A stretch of DNA of 64,000 nucleotides from assembly GCF_023195775.1 (NCBI RefSeq), contig NZ_CP096205.1:1860001-1924000 (forward strand), read 5' to 3'. The notes under the pieces were generated by a model, which was not told where the DNA came from, made no database searches, and saw nothing but the letters and a program-made list of their open reading frames with translations. Positions within the stretch are counted from its first letter, which is position 1, and every line of letters begins with the position of its first letter. Position numbers and translations under genes: made by a program. Positions 16,449-25,260 of the stretch are shown one piece after another. Source of the DNA: Flavobacterium azooxidireducens (GTDB taxonomy: Bacteria > Bacteroidota > Bacteroidia > Flavobacteriales > Flavobacteriaceae).

Positions 16449-16491
16449 GATCCCCTTCTGGCGAGTGGTTTGCGGAAGGGGGTCTTTTTTT
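16449..16491 (+). terminator. Terminator, near-copy of the one at 13022
   Basis: GATCCCCTT (16449-16457) pairs with AAGGGGGTC (16476-16484), with one G-T pair, then T7. The loop region and right arm share AGTGGTTTGCGGAAGGGG with the terminator at 13022. Confidence 0.8.
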
Positions 16492-16572
16492 GTCTAAATT
16501 CACTCATTGCCACATTAACAAATTGCCACATTCCCAAACTATATTGTATTTTTACACTCAAATTTATAAAAA

Positions 16573-17454
16573 ATGGCTTCAGGATTTTTTGCACTGTTAG
16601 ATGATATTGCGTTGTTAATGGATGATGTAGCAACCATGAGTAAAATGGCTACCAAAAAAACAGCCGGAATCTTAGGCGATGATTTAGCCGTAAATGCCGA
16701 AAAAGCCTCTGGATTCGTGTCTTCACGAGAATTACCCGTATTGTGGGCAATTACCAAAGGTTCCGCTCTCAATAAAGTCATTATTTTACCCATTGCCTTT
16801 TTACTATCCTATTTTTTGCCTTGGCTCATTACGATTATTTTAATTTTAGGAGGATTGTATTTGGCGTATGAAGGTGCAGAAAAAATTTATGAATATTTTT
16901 TTCCACATGCTCCAGCAAAAAAAGTAGAAGCGTTCAAAGAATTATCAGAAGCAGAAATTTTAGCCCTGGAAAAAGGTAAAATTAAATCAGCCATTATAAC
17001 CGATTTTATTCTTTCTGTTGAAATCATTATTATCGCCATGGGAACTGTTGTTGGTCAGGATTTCTGGATGCAAGTCATGGTGGTAAGTGTCGTTGCGTTT
17101 ATTGCAACCGTTGGCGTTTATGGAATTGTTGCCTTGATTGTTCGTATGGACGAGGCAGGGTATAAGCTGATTCAGTGGAGTGACGGACGAAATAAAATAC
17201 TTCAATCGGTAGGAACGCTTTTAGTAAAAGCATTACCACGCGTTATTCAAGTTTTAGCAGTCGTAGGAACACTTGCCCTGCTGTTAGTCTCTGGTGGAAT
17301 ATTTTCGCATCAATTACCTGCTTTACATCACGCGGTCGATTTTATGCCAAGCATGTTGCTTGAATTTTTACTGGGTTTAATCGTGGGTTTACTTTGCGTT
17401 TTTGTAGTGAATATTTTTAAGAAAATTGTAAAGAAAAAAACGGTTACGGAGTAA
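16573..17454 (+). CDS. DUF808 (YedI-like) inner-membrane protein
   Basis: 293 residues, the normal length for the family. The N-terminus MASGFFALLDDIALLMDDVA is the family hallmark and continues into KMATKKTAGILGDDLAVNAEK. At least six hydrophobic helices follow (about 72-100, 150-170, 178-200, 225-245 and 255-282 are clearest). The E. coli relative is YedI; the function is not known, transport being the usual guess. It stands alone between a terminator and the convergent umuD gene. Confidence 0.85.
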   Translation: MASGFFALLDDIALLMDDVATMSKMATKKTAGILGDDLAVNAEKASGFVSSRELPVLWAITKGSALNKVIILPIAFLLSYFLPWLITIILILGGLYLAYEGAEKIYEYFFPHAPAKKVEAFKELSEAEILALEKGKIKSAIITDFILSVEIIIIAMGTVVGQDFWMQVMVVSVVAFIATVGVYGIVALIVRMDEAGYKLIQWSDGRNKILQSVGTLLVKALPRVIQVLAVVGTLALLLVSGGIFSHQLPALHHAVDFMPSMLLEFLLGLIVGLLCVFVVNIFKKIVKKKTVTE

Positions 17455-17476
17455 TTTTTTTAAAAGATAAATCTTT

Positions 17477-17911
17477 TTAGTACATTTTCTTAATCACATA
17501 CGTCACAATTCCCCAAATCACCAATTGGTTTTCATCCGTGATTTTGATGGGTTCAAAAAGCTTGTTTTCGGGCATTAAGAACACCTCTTCTTTAGTTATT
17601 TTAATGCGTTTCACCGTAAATTCACCATCTAATAAACAAACGGCTACTTTATTGTTTTTAGGTTCTAAACTACGGTCAATCACCATAATGTCGCCATCGT
17701 CAATGCCGGCCCCAATCATCGATGTGCCAGAAGCTTTAGCATAAAAAGTAGTCTCTCGATTTTTGACTAAAACGTTATCTAAACTAATTTTATTTTCATC
17801 AAAATCTGCCGCCGGCGAAGGGAATCCAGCCTTAATTCCCGCTGTAATAAACGGAAGTTCGATTGGATTATCTAAATCCGGTGTAAAAAAGGTAAGTTTC
17901 GTTTTTGTCAT
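17477..17911 (-). CDS. umuD: UmuD-like S24 autoproteolytic protein
   Basis: 144 residues, the usual UmuD length. It has the cleavage-region N-terminus (AGFPSPAADF), the catalytic Ser in GTSMIGAGIDDGD and the catalytic Lys in GEFTVKRI, which form the LexA/UmuD Ser-Lys dyad. After self-cleavage it should join UmuC to form the error-prone polymerase V. It lies downstream of umuC in the direction of transcription, the reverse of the E. coli order, with 55 bp of repeat-like sequence between them. Confidence 0.88.
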   Translation of the reverse strand: MTKTKLTFFTPDLDNPIELPFITAGIKAGFPSPAADFDENKISLDNVLVKNRETTFYAKASGTSMIGAGIDDGDIMVIDRSLEPKNNKVAVCLLDGEFTVKRIKITKEEVFLMPENKLFEPIKITDENQLVIWGIVTYVIKKMY

Positions 17912-17966
17912 ATTTTTTTAACCACAATGAGCACTAAGAAGGCACAAAGTTCGCAAAATAATGGGT
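17912..17966. repeat. Repeat-like spacer between umuC and umuD
   Basis: The spacer holds AACCACAATGAGCAC and AAGGCACAAAGTTCGCAAAA. A similar run, AAGGCACAAAGCTCATTGT, is found at 50031-50049 near the GxxExxY gene. This low-complexity CACAAAG phrase looks like a dispersed non-coding repeat of this genome. Confidence 0.45.
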
Positions 17967-19232
17967 TTAATGACAATTTACTTTAAAAATATCCTGAATA
18001 TCCGTCGTATATTTTGGTGAAAGCAAATTCTGTTTCATTTTCCAAGTGCGTTGCAAATCCTGATTACCTAATCGAATTTTTCGTTCACCGGTTTTTTTAT
18101 GAAAGGCATCTATCACTTCCATGATCTTTTGGTGTTTCGGATTTTCTTCTTCAAACAAGTGAAATTGCTTTTGGTCTTGCGGAATAATTTGGGTTACAAT
18201 CACTCCCGCTTTTTTATAAATTTCGCCCTCTTCAAAGATTTCTTTCAGCATTTTAACCGCCAATGCACTGATGGTCATGCTGGAATTACTCGCAAAAGGC
18301 AACGTTTCCATCTTATAAAAATTATACTTCGGTTTATCGACTTTGTATTTGTCTTTTCGCAAATATAAAATCACACCATAACAACAGGAATTTTGTTTAC
18401 GAAGCTTCTCCGCACAAACGGTAGCAAAAGTAGAAACCCGTTCTTTCATTTCGTCAAACGTGGTGATATTGCCGTCAAAACTTCGGGTGATGGCAATGTT
18501 TTTTCGGTCTTTGGGTTCTTCGAGTTCTAAGACGGATTGACCTAATAATTCCAAACGCAATCGGTTGCCCACCACGCCCATTTCTTTTTTGATAAAAGCT
18601 TCGTTGTGTGGCAAAGTAAAATCGTAGGCGGTATGAATATTTTGTGCCTTCATTTTTTTGTTTAACCGAAAACCGATGCCCCAAACGTCTTCAATTTTGG
18701 TCCATTTTAATCCTTTGATGCGTTTTTCTTCGGTGTCGATGACATAACTTCCTTTCGTTTCTTTGGGAAATTTTCGGGCAATTTTATTGGCTACTTTTGC
18801 CAATGCTTTGGTAGGAGCAAAGCCAACGGAAACAGGAATGCTTAACCATTTCATTGTTCGCTTTTTCATTTCCAAACCGTATTGCTGATAATCCGGAATA
18901 GTCATGCCGTCAAAGTTTAGAAAAGCTTCGTCGATACTATAAACTTCAATATTGGGAGTAAATTGTCCTAAGATAGCCATCACCCGACTACTCAAATCGC
19001 CATACAACGCATAATTGGACGAAAAAACGGTAATGTTTTTTTGTTTGAGTTCGTCGCGTACTTTAAATTCCGGGGCTCCCATCGGGATGCCTAATGCTTT
19101 GGCTTCGTCACTTCGGGAGATAATGCAGCCGTCGTTGTTAGACAAAATAACAATGGGTTTTCCATTCAGTTGAGGTTGGAAAACACGTTCGCACGAAGCA
19201 TAAAAATTGTTACAATCTACTAAAGCATACAT
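17967..19232 (-). CDS. umuC: Y-family DNA polymerase UmuC
   Basis: 421 residues, full length for UmuC. The N-terminal palm motif MYALVDCNNFYASCERVF holds the first catalytic Asp, and VYSIDEAFLNF carries the second Asp-Glu pair. It should perform translesion synthesis with cleaved UmuD. umuD follows 55 bp downstream. I could not recognise an SOS box upstream; an AACATTAACATTCG stretch lies about 45 bp before the gene. Confidence 0.93.
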   Translation of the reverse strand: MYALVDCNNFYASCERVFQPQLNGKPIVILSNNDGCIISRSDEAKALGIPMGAPEFKVRDELKQKNITVFSSNYALYGDLSSRVMAILGQFTPNIEVYSIDEAFLNFDGMTIPDYQQYGLEMKKRTMKWLSIPVSVGFAPTKALAKVANKIARKFPKETKGSYVIDTEEKRIKGLKWTKIEDVWGIGFRLNKKMKAQNIHTAYDFTLPHNEAFIKKEMGVVGNRLRLELLGQSVLELEEPKDRKNIAITRSFDGNITTFDEMKERVSTFATVCAEKLRKQNSCCYGVILYLRKDKYKVDKPKYNFYKMETLPFASNSSMTISALAVKMLKEIFEEGEIYKKAGVIVTQIIPQDQKQFHLFEEENPKHQKIMEVIDAFHKKTGERKIRLGNQDLQRTWKMKQNLLSPKYTTDIQDIFKVNCH

Positions 19233-19586
19233 CTTGTAAAGTTAGTGGATTATTGTTTTTTTTGGAAGCGAACGAATGTTAATGTTGATAAGAAAAAAGA
19301 GAATAGAAAAAAGAAAACAGAGCAAAGATAAATGGTTAACCGTTATCGGTTTTGGTTGATAGTTTTGATAAAAAAATAGTTTAAATTAAATCTATATTGA
19401 GATTTTTCAAAGATGGAGGAGACTAAAAGTTGAAAACACTACTAATTTTGTAATGATAAATCCGTGTTCATCCATTTTCGCAAAGCGAATCTAAAAAAAT
19501 CAGTTTTATCCGTGCTATCCGTGTTCCATTTGAGTTAGTGATTATTTGGAAGTTTTCAATTGCAGTCGCAGTTTTCAGCCGACAAC
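19233..19586. other. Intergenic region with a dispersed repeat
   Basis: No gene is seen in these 354 bp. The part 19455-19532 is built of phrases such as ATCCGTGTTCATCCATTTT, CGCAAAGCGAATC and ATCCGTGTTCCATT. Its core occurs again, inverted, at 24656-24676 and in degenerate form at 33932-33949. The rest is A-rich spacer before umuC. Confidence 0.5.
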
Positions 19587-20090
19587 TCACAACACCTTCT
19601 CATACGCACGTCTCGGACTTCCTCTAAAATGCACGATGCCACAAAACACAAAACCTGATTTTTCAAAGATACTCATCATAGCAAAATTATCGTGGTTGGT
19701 ATCGGCTTTGAGGCTGTGAATGTTATTGGCTAACGCAAAAGCTTCGATATGCTCAATCATTTTTTTAGACAAGTTTTGACCGATGTATTCCTGAGCAATC
19801 GCCACACGATGAAAAACCACAAAATCGTTATTGGTTAGCCATTCGCCCTGCAAATTATCATATTCCGGTTCGTCATTGATTAAAACGGCAGAATAACCTA
19901 CAATAATTTCGCCATCAGTCAGCACATAACCAATTCCTTTTTCAATATCTTGTTGGATGATTTCCGGGTTGGGATAACCGTCTTGCCATTGGTTGCTGCC
20001 GTCGGCTTTTCGTCGAAGAATGGCGTTTTGTAGGATGGTCCAGATTTGTGGAGCATCGGTGGTGGTGGCTTTTCGGAAGTGTTGGTTCAT
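19587..20090 (-). CDS. GNAT-family N-acetyltransferase
   Basis: 167 residues. It has the GNAT layout: an N-terminal RKATTTDAPQIWTIL segment, a central VVFHRVAIAQEYIGQNLSKKMIEH acetyl-CoA region (the R/Q-x-x-G-x-G/A loop is partly degenerate as QEYIGQNLS) and a C-terminal NFAMMSIFEKSGFVFCG strand. It would transfer an acetyl group from acetyl-CoA to an unknown amine substrate. It stands alone, flanked by repeat-bearing spacers. Confidence 0.82.
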   Translation of the reverse strand: MNQHFRKATTTDAPQIWTILQNAILRRKADGSNQWQDGYPNPEIIQQDIEKGIGYVLTDGEIIVGYSAVLINDEPEYDNLQGEWLTNNDFVVFHRVAIAQEYIGQNLSKKMIEHIEAFALANNIHSLKADTNHDNFAMMSIFEKSGFVFCGIVHFRGSPRRAYEKVL

Positions 20091-20114
20091 GGGAAGTTAC
20101 TTTGTATGCAGTTT

Positions 20115-20717
20115 TTATTTTAAAATTTCGATTGCAAATTCTTCAATACCATTCCATTCATATTTTTCTATGTCAACATTCCAAAGCCATTTGGTTTCGT
20201 GATACATAATTAGTATATAACCATGATATAGTTTGAAAAAATCTTTTAATGAAATACCATGATTATCAGATGCTCTTCTAAAATCAGAATGATTTCTTAT
20301 GTTTCTCATGTACCTAAAATGCTCCGCAAACTTTTCAGGAAATTTTTCATTATAAAAATCTATTGTTTTTGCAAGATTATCTGCAAAACCATTCACGATT
20401 CTGTTTTTTCTATTCCTTAACAGTTTTCTTAACTCATTATTGAGAATTATATCGTGTTTTTCATTTTGTTTTTTTACATTATATAAATTGTGAATTTTAT
20501 AAGTTTCTGCTTTATTATTTTTTAATTCTTTGTTTATGAAACTTGAATAAAATTCATATAGATGAGAAAGAAAATCTACATAAGAATTATAGCAATCAAT
20601 TCGATCTTTTTTTGATGGATTTGATTTTAGATAAACAGCTTGGTGGCAAAAATTTTCAAATGCTTTTGAGCATCTATAAAATTCGTGTGTTAAAGTAATA
20701 TTTAAAAGTTTATCCAT
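20115..20717 (-). CDS. HEPN-like helical protein of unknown function
   Basis: 200 residues from ATG 20717; a TTG two codons upstream is less likely. It is all-helical and rich in Lys, Asn, Phe and Tyr. The segment FRYMRNIRNHSDFRR contains R-x4-H, the signature of HEPN domains, many of which are RNases in defence or toxin systems. The match is short, so the assignment is tentative. It lies 9 bp after the stop codon of the SWIM-like gene and is probably co-transcribed with it. The codon use is more A/T-rich than in neighbouring housekeeping genes, which suggests acquired DNA. Confidence 0.5.
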   Translation of the reverse strand: MDKLLNITLTHEFYRCSKAFENFCHQAVYLKSNPSKKDRIDCYNSYVDFLSHLYEFYSSFINKELKNNKAETYKIHNLYNVKKQNEKHDIILNNELRKLLRNRKNRIVNGFADNLAKTIDFYNEKFPEKFAEHFRYMRNIRNHSDFRRASDNHGISLKDFFKLYHGYILIMYHETKWLWNVDIEKYEWNGIEEFAIEILK

Positions 20718-20726
20718 TTGCAAAAC

Positions 20727-21731
20727 TTATATTTGATTAATAATTAAAAACATAATACAACAAACCATAAGAGTAAAAGTTAATAAAACAGAAGTGCAGC
20801 CTTTGTTTTGATTTGGTATTGTTTTTTTATTGATTTTGCTTGGTTGTTTTTTAGTTCCAAAAACTTTATTGAGTTCAAATCTTAAGGCAGGAACATATCC
20901 ATGCGGTTTATCATCATACGAAAATCTTTCTTCAGTCGGATTGTAGCTATATTTTTTATAAATATTTTTTAAAGGAAAATAAATATCACACCATTCATTG
21001 TTATTATCATATGATAAGTAAATTGGTAAAATTACTTTTTCGATATTTATTTTTTTGAAGTTACTTTTTAATGAATATCCATTCTGAATTAAAAAATCTT
21101 TTATTTCAGATAGTTTTTTTGGAGCAAATCTTTGCTTGTATTCTAAAAGTAAATGTTTACAAAACCTTCTTAAATCTCCTTTCTCATATTTACTTTTTTT
21201 GCCTAGAATAAATTCGTTACAATTACAGGTTTGTTCAAATAAATTGGTTAAGTATGTATTCTCGTTTGAAAATGAAAAACTTTCAACTTCTAAATCTTCA
21301 TTAAAGTTACTCAATGGTTTTACAATTCTTAAATCTTCTTCGACTGATATTGGAAATATTAATTCATTATCATAAATATTATATTCATTTTCACTGAATA
21401 GTTCAAGATATTCAATTTCAGTTAAAATTATTGCTCCGTTTTCTCTCGATTTGACAATACGCTTTTCATCTTTGAAATCATTTTTAACACAAACAAAATT
21501 TAAGTTAGGAGAAATTTTTATTTTAACTTTTAGATCGAATAAAGCTGCATTTTTTTTTAATTGTTCAATTTCTTCTTCAGAAAAACCAAGAAATAAAACT
21601 GAAGATTCACCGTAGTGCTTTTTGTGATGAAATTTTAAATAATTAATTAAGAAAAAATCTCCATATTGACCGATTTCTTCATCTGTAATTCCCAATTTTT
21701 TTATTATTTCAATTTTGGAAGTATTTTTCAT
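20727..21731 (-). CDS. BRCT-like, SWIM-like protein with C-terminal membrane anchor
   Basis: 334 residues from ATG 21731; the frame opens at a TTG 33 bp upstream. The part at about 40-110 (VLFLGFSEEEIEQLKKNAAL to ENGAIILTEIEYLELF) resembles a BRCT domain in pattern. At about 170-205 the sequence TCNCNEF, then 19 residues from the second Cys to CKH, matches the SWIM zinc-finger form C-x-C-xn-C-x-H. The last 20 residues (VLLTFTLMVCCIMFLIINQI) form one membrane helix. I know no family with this combination. It pairs with the HEPN-like gene downstream. Domain calls are by pattern only. Confidence 0.5.
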   Translation of the reverse strand: MKNTSKIEIIKKLGITDEEIGQYGDFFLINYLKFHHKKHYGESSVLFLGFSEEEIEQLKKNAALFDLKVKIKISPNLNFVCVKNDFKDEKRIVKSRENGAIILTEIEYLELFSENEYNIYDNELIFPISVEEDLRIVKPLSNFNEDLEVESFSFSNENTYLTNLFEQTCNCNEFILGKKSKYEKGDLRRFCKHLLLEYKQRFAPKKLSEIKDFLIQNGYSLKSNFKKINIEKVILPIYLSYDNNNEWCDIYFPLKNIYKKYSYNPTEERFSYDDKPHGYVPALRFELNKVFGTKKQPSKINKKTIPNQNKGCTSVLLTFTLMVCCIMFLIINQI

Positions 21732-21769
21732 CCCTGAAGATTTAAGTTGTTGTAAAGTTACCAATAGCC

Positions 21770-21974
21770 AGCAAATAACTTACAAAGTTAGCACAATTTT
21801 CTATTGAAGCACAGACTGCGTGAGTGATTGAGCCATTGTTTGAGCTCTTTTTGTGTAAGACCAACGGGATGGAACAAAAAAGCGAGTGGCGAAAGCACGA
21901 CCCCGATGCAACAAAACAAGGTGAGGCACGAACCGTAGCTTTTGTGCAATCGGGGGCACGCCCAAATTTTAAAA
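21770..21974. other. GC-rich non-coding island
   Basis: About 200 bp with GC content clearly above its surroundings, between two accessory-looking units. A minus-strand ORF of 89 codons (22011-21742) reads Cys/Ser-rich and protein-unlike and I do not call it a gene. CCCCGATGCA at 21901-21910 and TGTGCAATCGGGG at 21943-21955 are partly complementary, so the RNA may fold. It may be the edge of an old insertion. Confidence 0.35.
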
Positions 21975-22006
21975 AATAAAAAAACGTCCCGATTGCTCGA
22001 GACGTT
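21975..22006 (-). terminator. Terminator of the cold-shock gene
   Basis: On the minus strand AACGTC (22006-22001) pairs with GACGTT (21988-21983), followed by T residues, 33 bp after the cold-shock stop codon. Confidence 0.75.
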
Positions 22007-22038
22007 GTCATTTCATTCGGTAATCTAAATAATATCTA

Positions 22039-22236
22039 TTATTCGATCACAGCTACTTGAGCTGCTACTTTACCTTTTCTACCTTCTTCTTCTTCGTAGT
22101 GAACTCTGTCACCTTCTCTTAGCTCTTCAGCTTTGATTCCGGTTGCGTGAACGAAGATGTCTTTTCCGGTTTCTTCATCTGTGATGAATCCGTAACCTTT
22201 TGACTCATTGAAAAATTTTACTGTACCTGTACGCAT
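22039..22236 (-). CDS. Cold-shock domain protein
   Basis: 65 residues, a single cold-shock domain. It starts GTVKFFNESKGYGFI, which contains the RNP1 motif KGYGFI, and has RNP2 as DIFVHAT. Such proteins bind single-stranded RNA or DNA and act as RNA chaperones, not only in the cold. Monocistronic, with its own terminator; a TACCTTTG box lies 29 bp upstream on the minus strand. Confidence 0.93.
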   Translation of the reverse strand: MRTGTVKFFNESKGYGFITDEETGKDIFVHATGIKAEELREGDRVHYEEEEGRKGKVAAQVAVIE

Positions 22237-22264
22237 TGTGATAATAAAAAAAATTAATAATGCC

Positions 22265-22272
22265 CAAAGGTA
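22265..22272 (-). promoter_or_regulatory. -7 box before the cold-shock gene
   Basis: Minus strand reads TACCTTTG, matching TAnnTTTG, 29 bp before the start codon. The nearest TTG lies 27 bp further upstream, more than the usual 19. Confidence 0.4.
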
Positions 22273-22321
22273 ATCTATAATTAAATACGAATGTTAAAAC
22301 AATGTTACTTTTTTGTGAAAA

Positions 22322-22555
22322 TTATTGATTTTCAGTATTTTCCTCGTTTTTTTTGTCGAATTTGAACATATAGTCTTCTAATTTCTTGTTTTTATATCGA
22401 TGCCATAAAAAAACGGGCATGAGTACTAATGCACTGATTAACACACCGATACCAACCCATTTATCGCCTTCGTCTCCGATTGTGTTTTTAATGTAAAATC
22501 CGTAGCCAATGAAGGCTAAAACGATAAAAAACAGGATGCGAATGACGTATTTCAT
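22322..22555 (-). CDS. Small membrane protein of unknown function
   Basis: 77 residues from ATG 22555 (MKYVIRILFF); a longer frame starts 39 bp upstream but lacks better evidence. Two transmembrane helices (about 4-22 and 35-53) are followed by a charged tail rich in Lys, Glu and Asn. No named family. A repeat element with 18-bp inverted ends lies directly upstream. Confidence 0.65.
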   Translation of the reverse strand: MKYVIRILFFIVLAFIGYGFYIKNTIGDEGDKWVGIGVLISALVLMPVFLWHRYKNKKLEDYMFKFDKKNEENTENQ

Positions 22556-22586
22556 GGTTTTGTGTTTAATAAATTTTTTTAATAAA

Positions 22587-22718
22587 AACCACATAGAAAC
22601 ATAGAATGAACGGATTAGTTAAAGAGTCGTTTCACTCTAATTAGTAGAACATAGCTATGCGAAATCAAGCATTGATCTATGTTTAGTAGATTTGACAAAC
22701 CTATGTCTCTATGTGGTT
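22587..22718. repeat. MITE-like element with 18-bp inverted ends
   Basis: The left end AACCACATAGAAACATAG (22587-22604) and the reverse complement of the right end (22701-22718), AACCACATAGAGACATAG, match at 17 of 18 positions. The 132-bp body has no ORF. It sits between aspS and the small membrane-protein gene. Confidence 0.7.
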
Positions 22719-22726
22719 AAATGATT

Positions 22727-24478
22727 TTATTTTAGATTTAATTTGATGTGTAATTCGTTTAATTGTGCATCGTCGATGGCAGAAGGAGCATCAATCATTA
22801 CATCGCGACCGCTATTGTTTTTTGGGAAAGCGATGAAATCACGAATGGTTTCTTGTCCTCCTAAAATCGCTACCAAACGATCTAATCCGAACGCTAAACC
22901 TCCGTGTGGCGGTGCTCCGAATTGGAAGGCATTCATTAAAAATCCGAATTGGTTTTCGGCTTGTTCAGGAGAAAATCCTAACAGCGAGAACATTCTACTT
23001 TGTAAATCACGGTCGTGAATACGGATAGAACCACCACCGATTTCGTTACCGTTTAACACCATATCGTAGGCATTTGCACGCACTTTTCCGGGTTCGGTTT
23101 CGATGAGTATCATATCTTCCGGTTTTGGAGAAGTGAACGGATGGTGCATGGCGTGGTAGCGTTGCGAATCTTCGTCCCATTCCAACAAGGGAAAATCGAC
23201 TACCCAAAGTGGAGCAAATTCGTCCGGTTTTCGCAAGCCTAAACGAGTGGCAACTTCCATACGAAGAGCAGATAGTTGTGTTCGGGTTTTGTCGGCTTTT
23301 CCGGAAAGAATTAGAATTAAATCGCCTGGTTTAGCATTGGTGATTTCGGCCCATTTTTTTAAATCGGCTTCGTCATAAAATTTATCGACGGACGATTTTA
23401 GACTTCCGTCTAATTCATATTTTACATATACCATTCCGCTAGCACCGATTTGCGGACGTTTGATCCAATCGATTAACGCATCAATTTCTTTTCTGGAGTA
23501 GGAAGCACATCCGGGAACGGCAATTCCGACAACTAATTCGGCTGAATTAAATACCGGAAAATCTTTATGTTGAGCAACTGCGTTTAACTCTCCGAATTTC
23601 ATATCAAAACGAATGTCCGGTTTGTCGTTTCCGTAGGTTTTCATGGCATAATCGTAGGTAATTCTTGGAAATGTATCTACTTCTACACCTTTGATTTCTT
23701 TAAGTAAATGGCGAGTTAATCCTTCAAAAACATTCAAAATGTCTTCTTGTTCAACGAATGCCATTTCGCAATCGATTTGTGTGAATTCCGGTTGACGGTC
23801 GGCACGCAAATCTTCGTCTCTAAAACATTTTACGATTTGAAAATATTTATCCATTCCGCCTACCATCAACAATTGTTTAAAGGTTTGTGGCGATTGTGGT
23901 AGCGCATAAAATTGTCCTTCGTTCATGCGACTTGGAACAACAAAATCACGAGCTCCTTCGGGAGTTGATTTGATTAAATAAGGTGTTTCGATTTCACAAA
24001 AACCTTGTTTAGACAAATAATTTCGAACTTCCATCGATACTTTATGACGGAAAATAAGTGAATTTTTTACCGGATTTCTTCGAATATCTAAATAACGGTA
24101 TTTCATTCGAATGTCTTCGCCACCATCAGTTTCGTCTTCAATCGTGAAGGGTGGAAGTTGAGCGGCATTTAAAATCGTTAATTCAGAAACTAAGATTTCA
24201 ATATCTCCGGTTGGAATGTTTTTGTTTTTAGCTTCGCGTTCGATTACAGTTCCTTTTACTTGAATCACGAATTCGCGACCAAGGGTTTTAGCAGCTTCAA
24301 AAACGGATTTTTCGCTGCGACTTTCATCAAAAATTAATTGTGTGATGCCGTAACGATCGCGTAAATCGACCCAATTCATAAATCCTTTATCACGTGATTT
24401 TTGCACCCATCCGGCTAAGGTAACTGCTGTATTGATGTGCGAACTGTTTAATTCTCCGCAAGTATGACTTCTGTACAT
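22727..24478 (-). CDS. aspS: Aspartyl-tRNA synthetase
   Basis: 583 residues from ATG 24478 ([10 protein letters not shown], the usual start); the frame is open nine codons further up. The N-terminal OB fold binds the anticodon ([20 protein letters not shown]). The class II catalytic core shows [18 protein letters not shown] (motif 2) and the closing [16 protein letters not shown] (motif 3). The bacterial-type insertion domain is present. It charges tRNA-Asp with aspartate. Confidence 0.97.
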   Translation of the reverse strand: MYRSHTCGELNSSHINTAVTLAGWVQKSRDKGFMNWVDLRDRYGITQLIFDESRSEKSVFEAAKTLGREFVIQVKGTVIEREAKNKNIPTGDIEILVSELTILNAAQLPPFTIEDETDGGEDIRMKYRYLDIRRNPVKNSLIFRHKVSMEVRNYLSKQGFCEIETPYLIKSTPEGARDFVVPSRMNEGQFYALPQSPQTFKQLLMVGGMDKYFQIVKCFRDEDLRADRQPEFTQIDCEMAFVEQEDILNVFEGLTRHLLKEIKGVEVDTFPRITYDYAMKTYGNDKPDIRFDMKFGELNAVAQHKDFPVFNSAELVVGIAVPGCASYSRKEIDALIDWIKRPQIGASGMVYVKYELDGSLKSSVDKFYDEADLKKWAEITNAKPGDLILILSGKADKTRTQLSALRMEVATRLGLRKPDEFAPLWVVDFPLLEWDEDSQRYHAMHHPFTSPKPEDMILIETEPGKVRANAYDMVLNGNEIGGGSIRIHDRDLQSRMFSLLGFSPEQAENQFGFLMNAFQFGAPPHGGLAFGLDRLVAILGGQETIRDFIAFPKNNSGRDVMIDAPSAIDDAQLNELHIKLNLK

Positions 24479-24886
24479 TTTGATTCGAAATTTTTTGAGT
24501 TGCAAAAGTACTATTTTGTTTGAAGAATTTAGTTTTTTTTGAGGTAAAAGGTGATGGGGGATGGGTAAAGGGTTTGAGCGATTATCATTTGTTAATTTAC
24601 ATCACTAAAATAGAACATGGATTAGAAGGATTGAAAAGAGCCTCACAGATTTTTTGATTCGCTTTGCGAAAATGGATAGAAGCGGATTTCTTGGTTTGCG
24701 GATAGTTTTCTCGCAGAATCTTTAGAATTTTTAAGTTCCGTTTACCTATTACCTATTACCTAATCACCATTTTTCCAATGTTAAGTTTTCATATAATGTT
24801 ACCAAATTGTTACCAAAAAGTTTTTTTAATGTAAACTTTTATGTAAATTTGTTTTGTAATTGTTAACCTGCTAAAAATTAAAGAGT
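24479..24886. other. Intergenic region with an inverted copy of a dispersed repeat
   Basis: There is no gene in these 408 bp. At 24656-24676 the sequence is the exact reverse complement of 19471-19491, flanked on both sides by related ATCC/ATGG phrases. A short direct repeat of ACCTATT lies at about 24740-24760. The last 45 bp hold the promoter box of the next gene. Confidence 0.5.
24844..24851 (+). promoter_or_regulatory. -7 box before the MORN-like gene
   Basis: TAAATTTG matches TAnnTTTG and lies 35 bp before ATG 24887. No TTG is found at the usual distance. Confidence 0.4.
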
Positions 24887-25240
24887 ATGAAAAAGTTATT
24901 TATTGCAGCAATGCTGGTAGTTTCAGGAGTATTATTTGCTCAAGAGGATAATGCAAAACACGAAGTGGTTGACCAAATGGTTAAATCAACTTTTTATCAC
25001 GATAATGGTCAAGTGCAACAAGAAGGTTTTTATAAAGATGGAAAAGTGCACGGACAATGGGTTTCGTATGATGAAAGCGGAAATAAAGTGGCCATGGGTC
25101 AATATCAAAACGGAATGAAAATTGGTAAATGGTTCTTTTGGACCGGAGCTGATTTAACAGAAGTAGATTATTCTGATAGTAGAATTGCACAAGTGAAAAA
25201 ATGGTCGCAAGGTGCTGTTGTGCAAGTGAACAAAAATTAA
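24887..25240 (+). CDS. Secreted MORN-variant (YwqK-like) protein
   Basis: 117 residues. The signal peptide (about 1-19, ending FAQ) is followed by MORN-variant repeats: YHDNGQVQQEGFYKDGKVHG, YDESGNKVAMGQYQNGMKIG and a closing KWFFW. Some family members are labelled antitoxins in databases, but this is exported and has no toxin nearby, so a structural or envelope role is more likely. Confidence 0.75.
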   Translation: MKKLFIAAMLVVSGVLFAQEDNAKHEVVDQMVKSTFYHDNGQVQQEGFYKDGKVHGQWVSYDESGNKVAMGQYQNGMKIGKWFFWTGADLTEVDYSDSRIAQVKKWSQGAVVQVNKN

Positions 25241-25260
25241 CTATACCTAAACTCAACCTT

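Noticed and set aside
21742..22011. Minus-strand ORF of 89 codons in the GC-rich island
   Set aside because: Composition is Cys/Ser/Ala-rich without hydrophobic pattern, there is no good start context, and it runs over the cold-shock terminator and past the SWIM-like gene start.
24807..24851. Full promoter with TTG at 24807 and TAAATTTG at 24844
   Set aside because: The spacing is 34 bp rather than about 19, so only the -7 box is reported.
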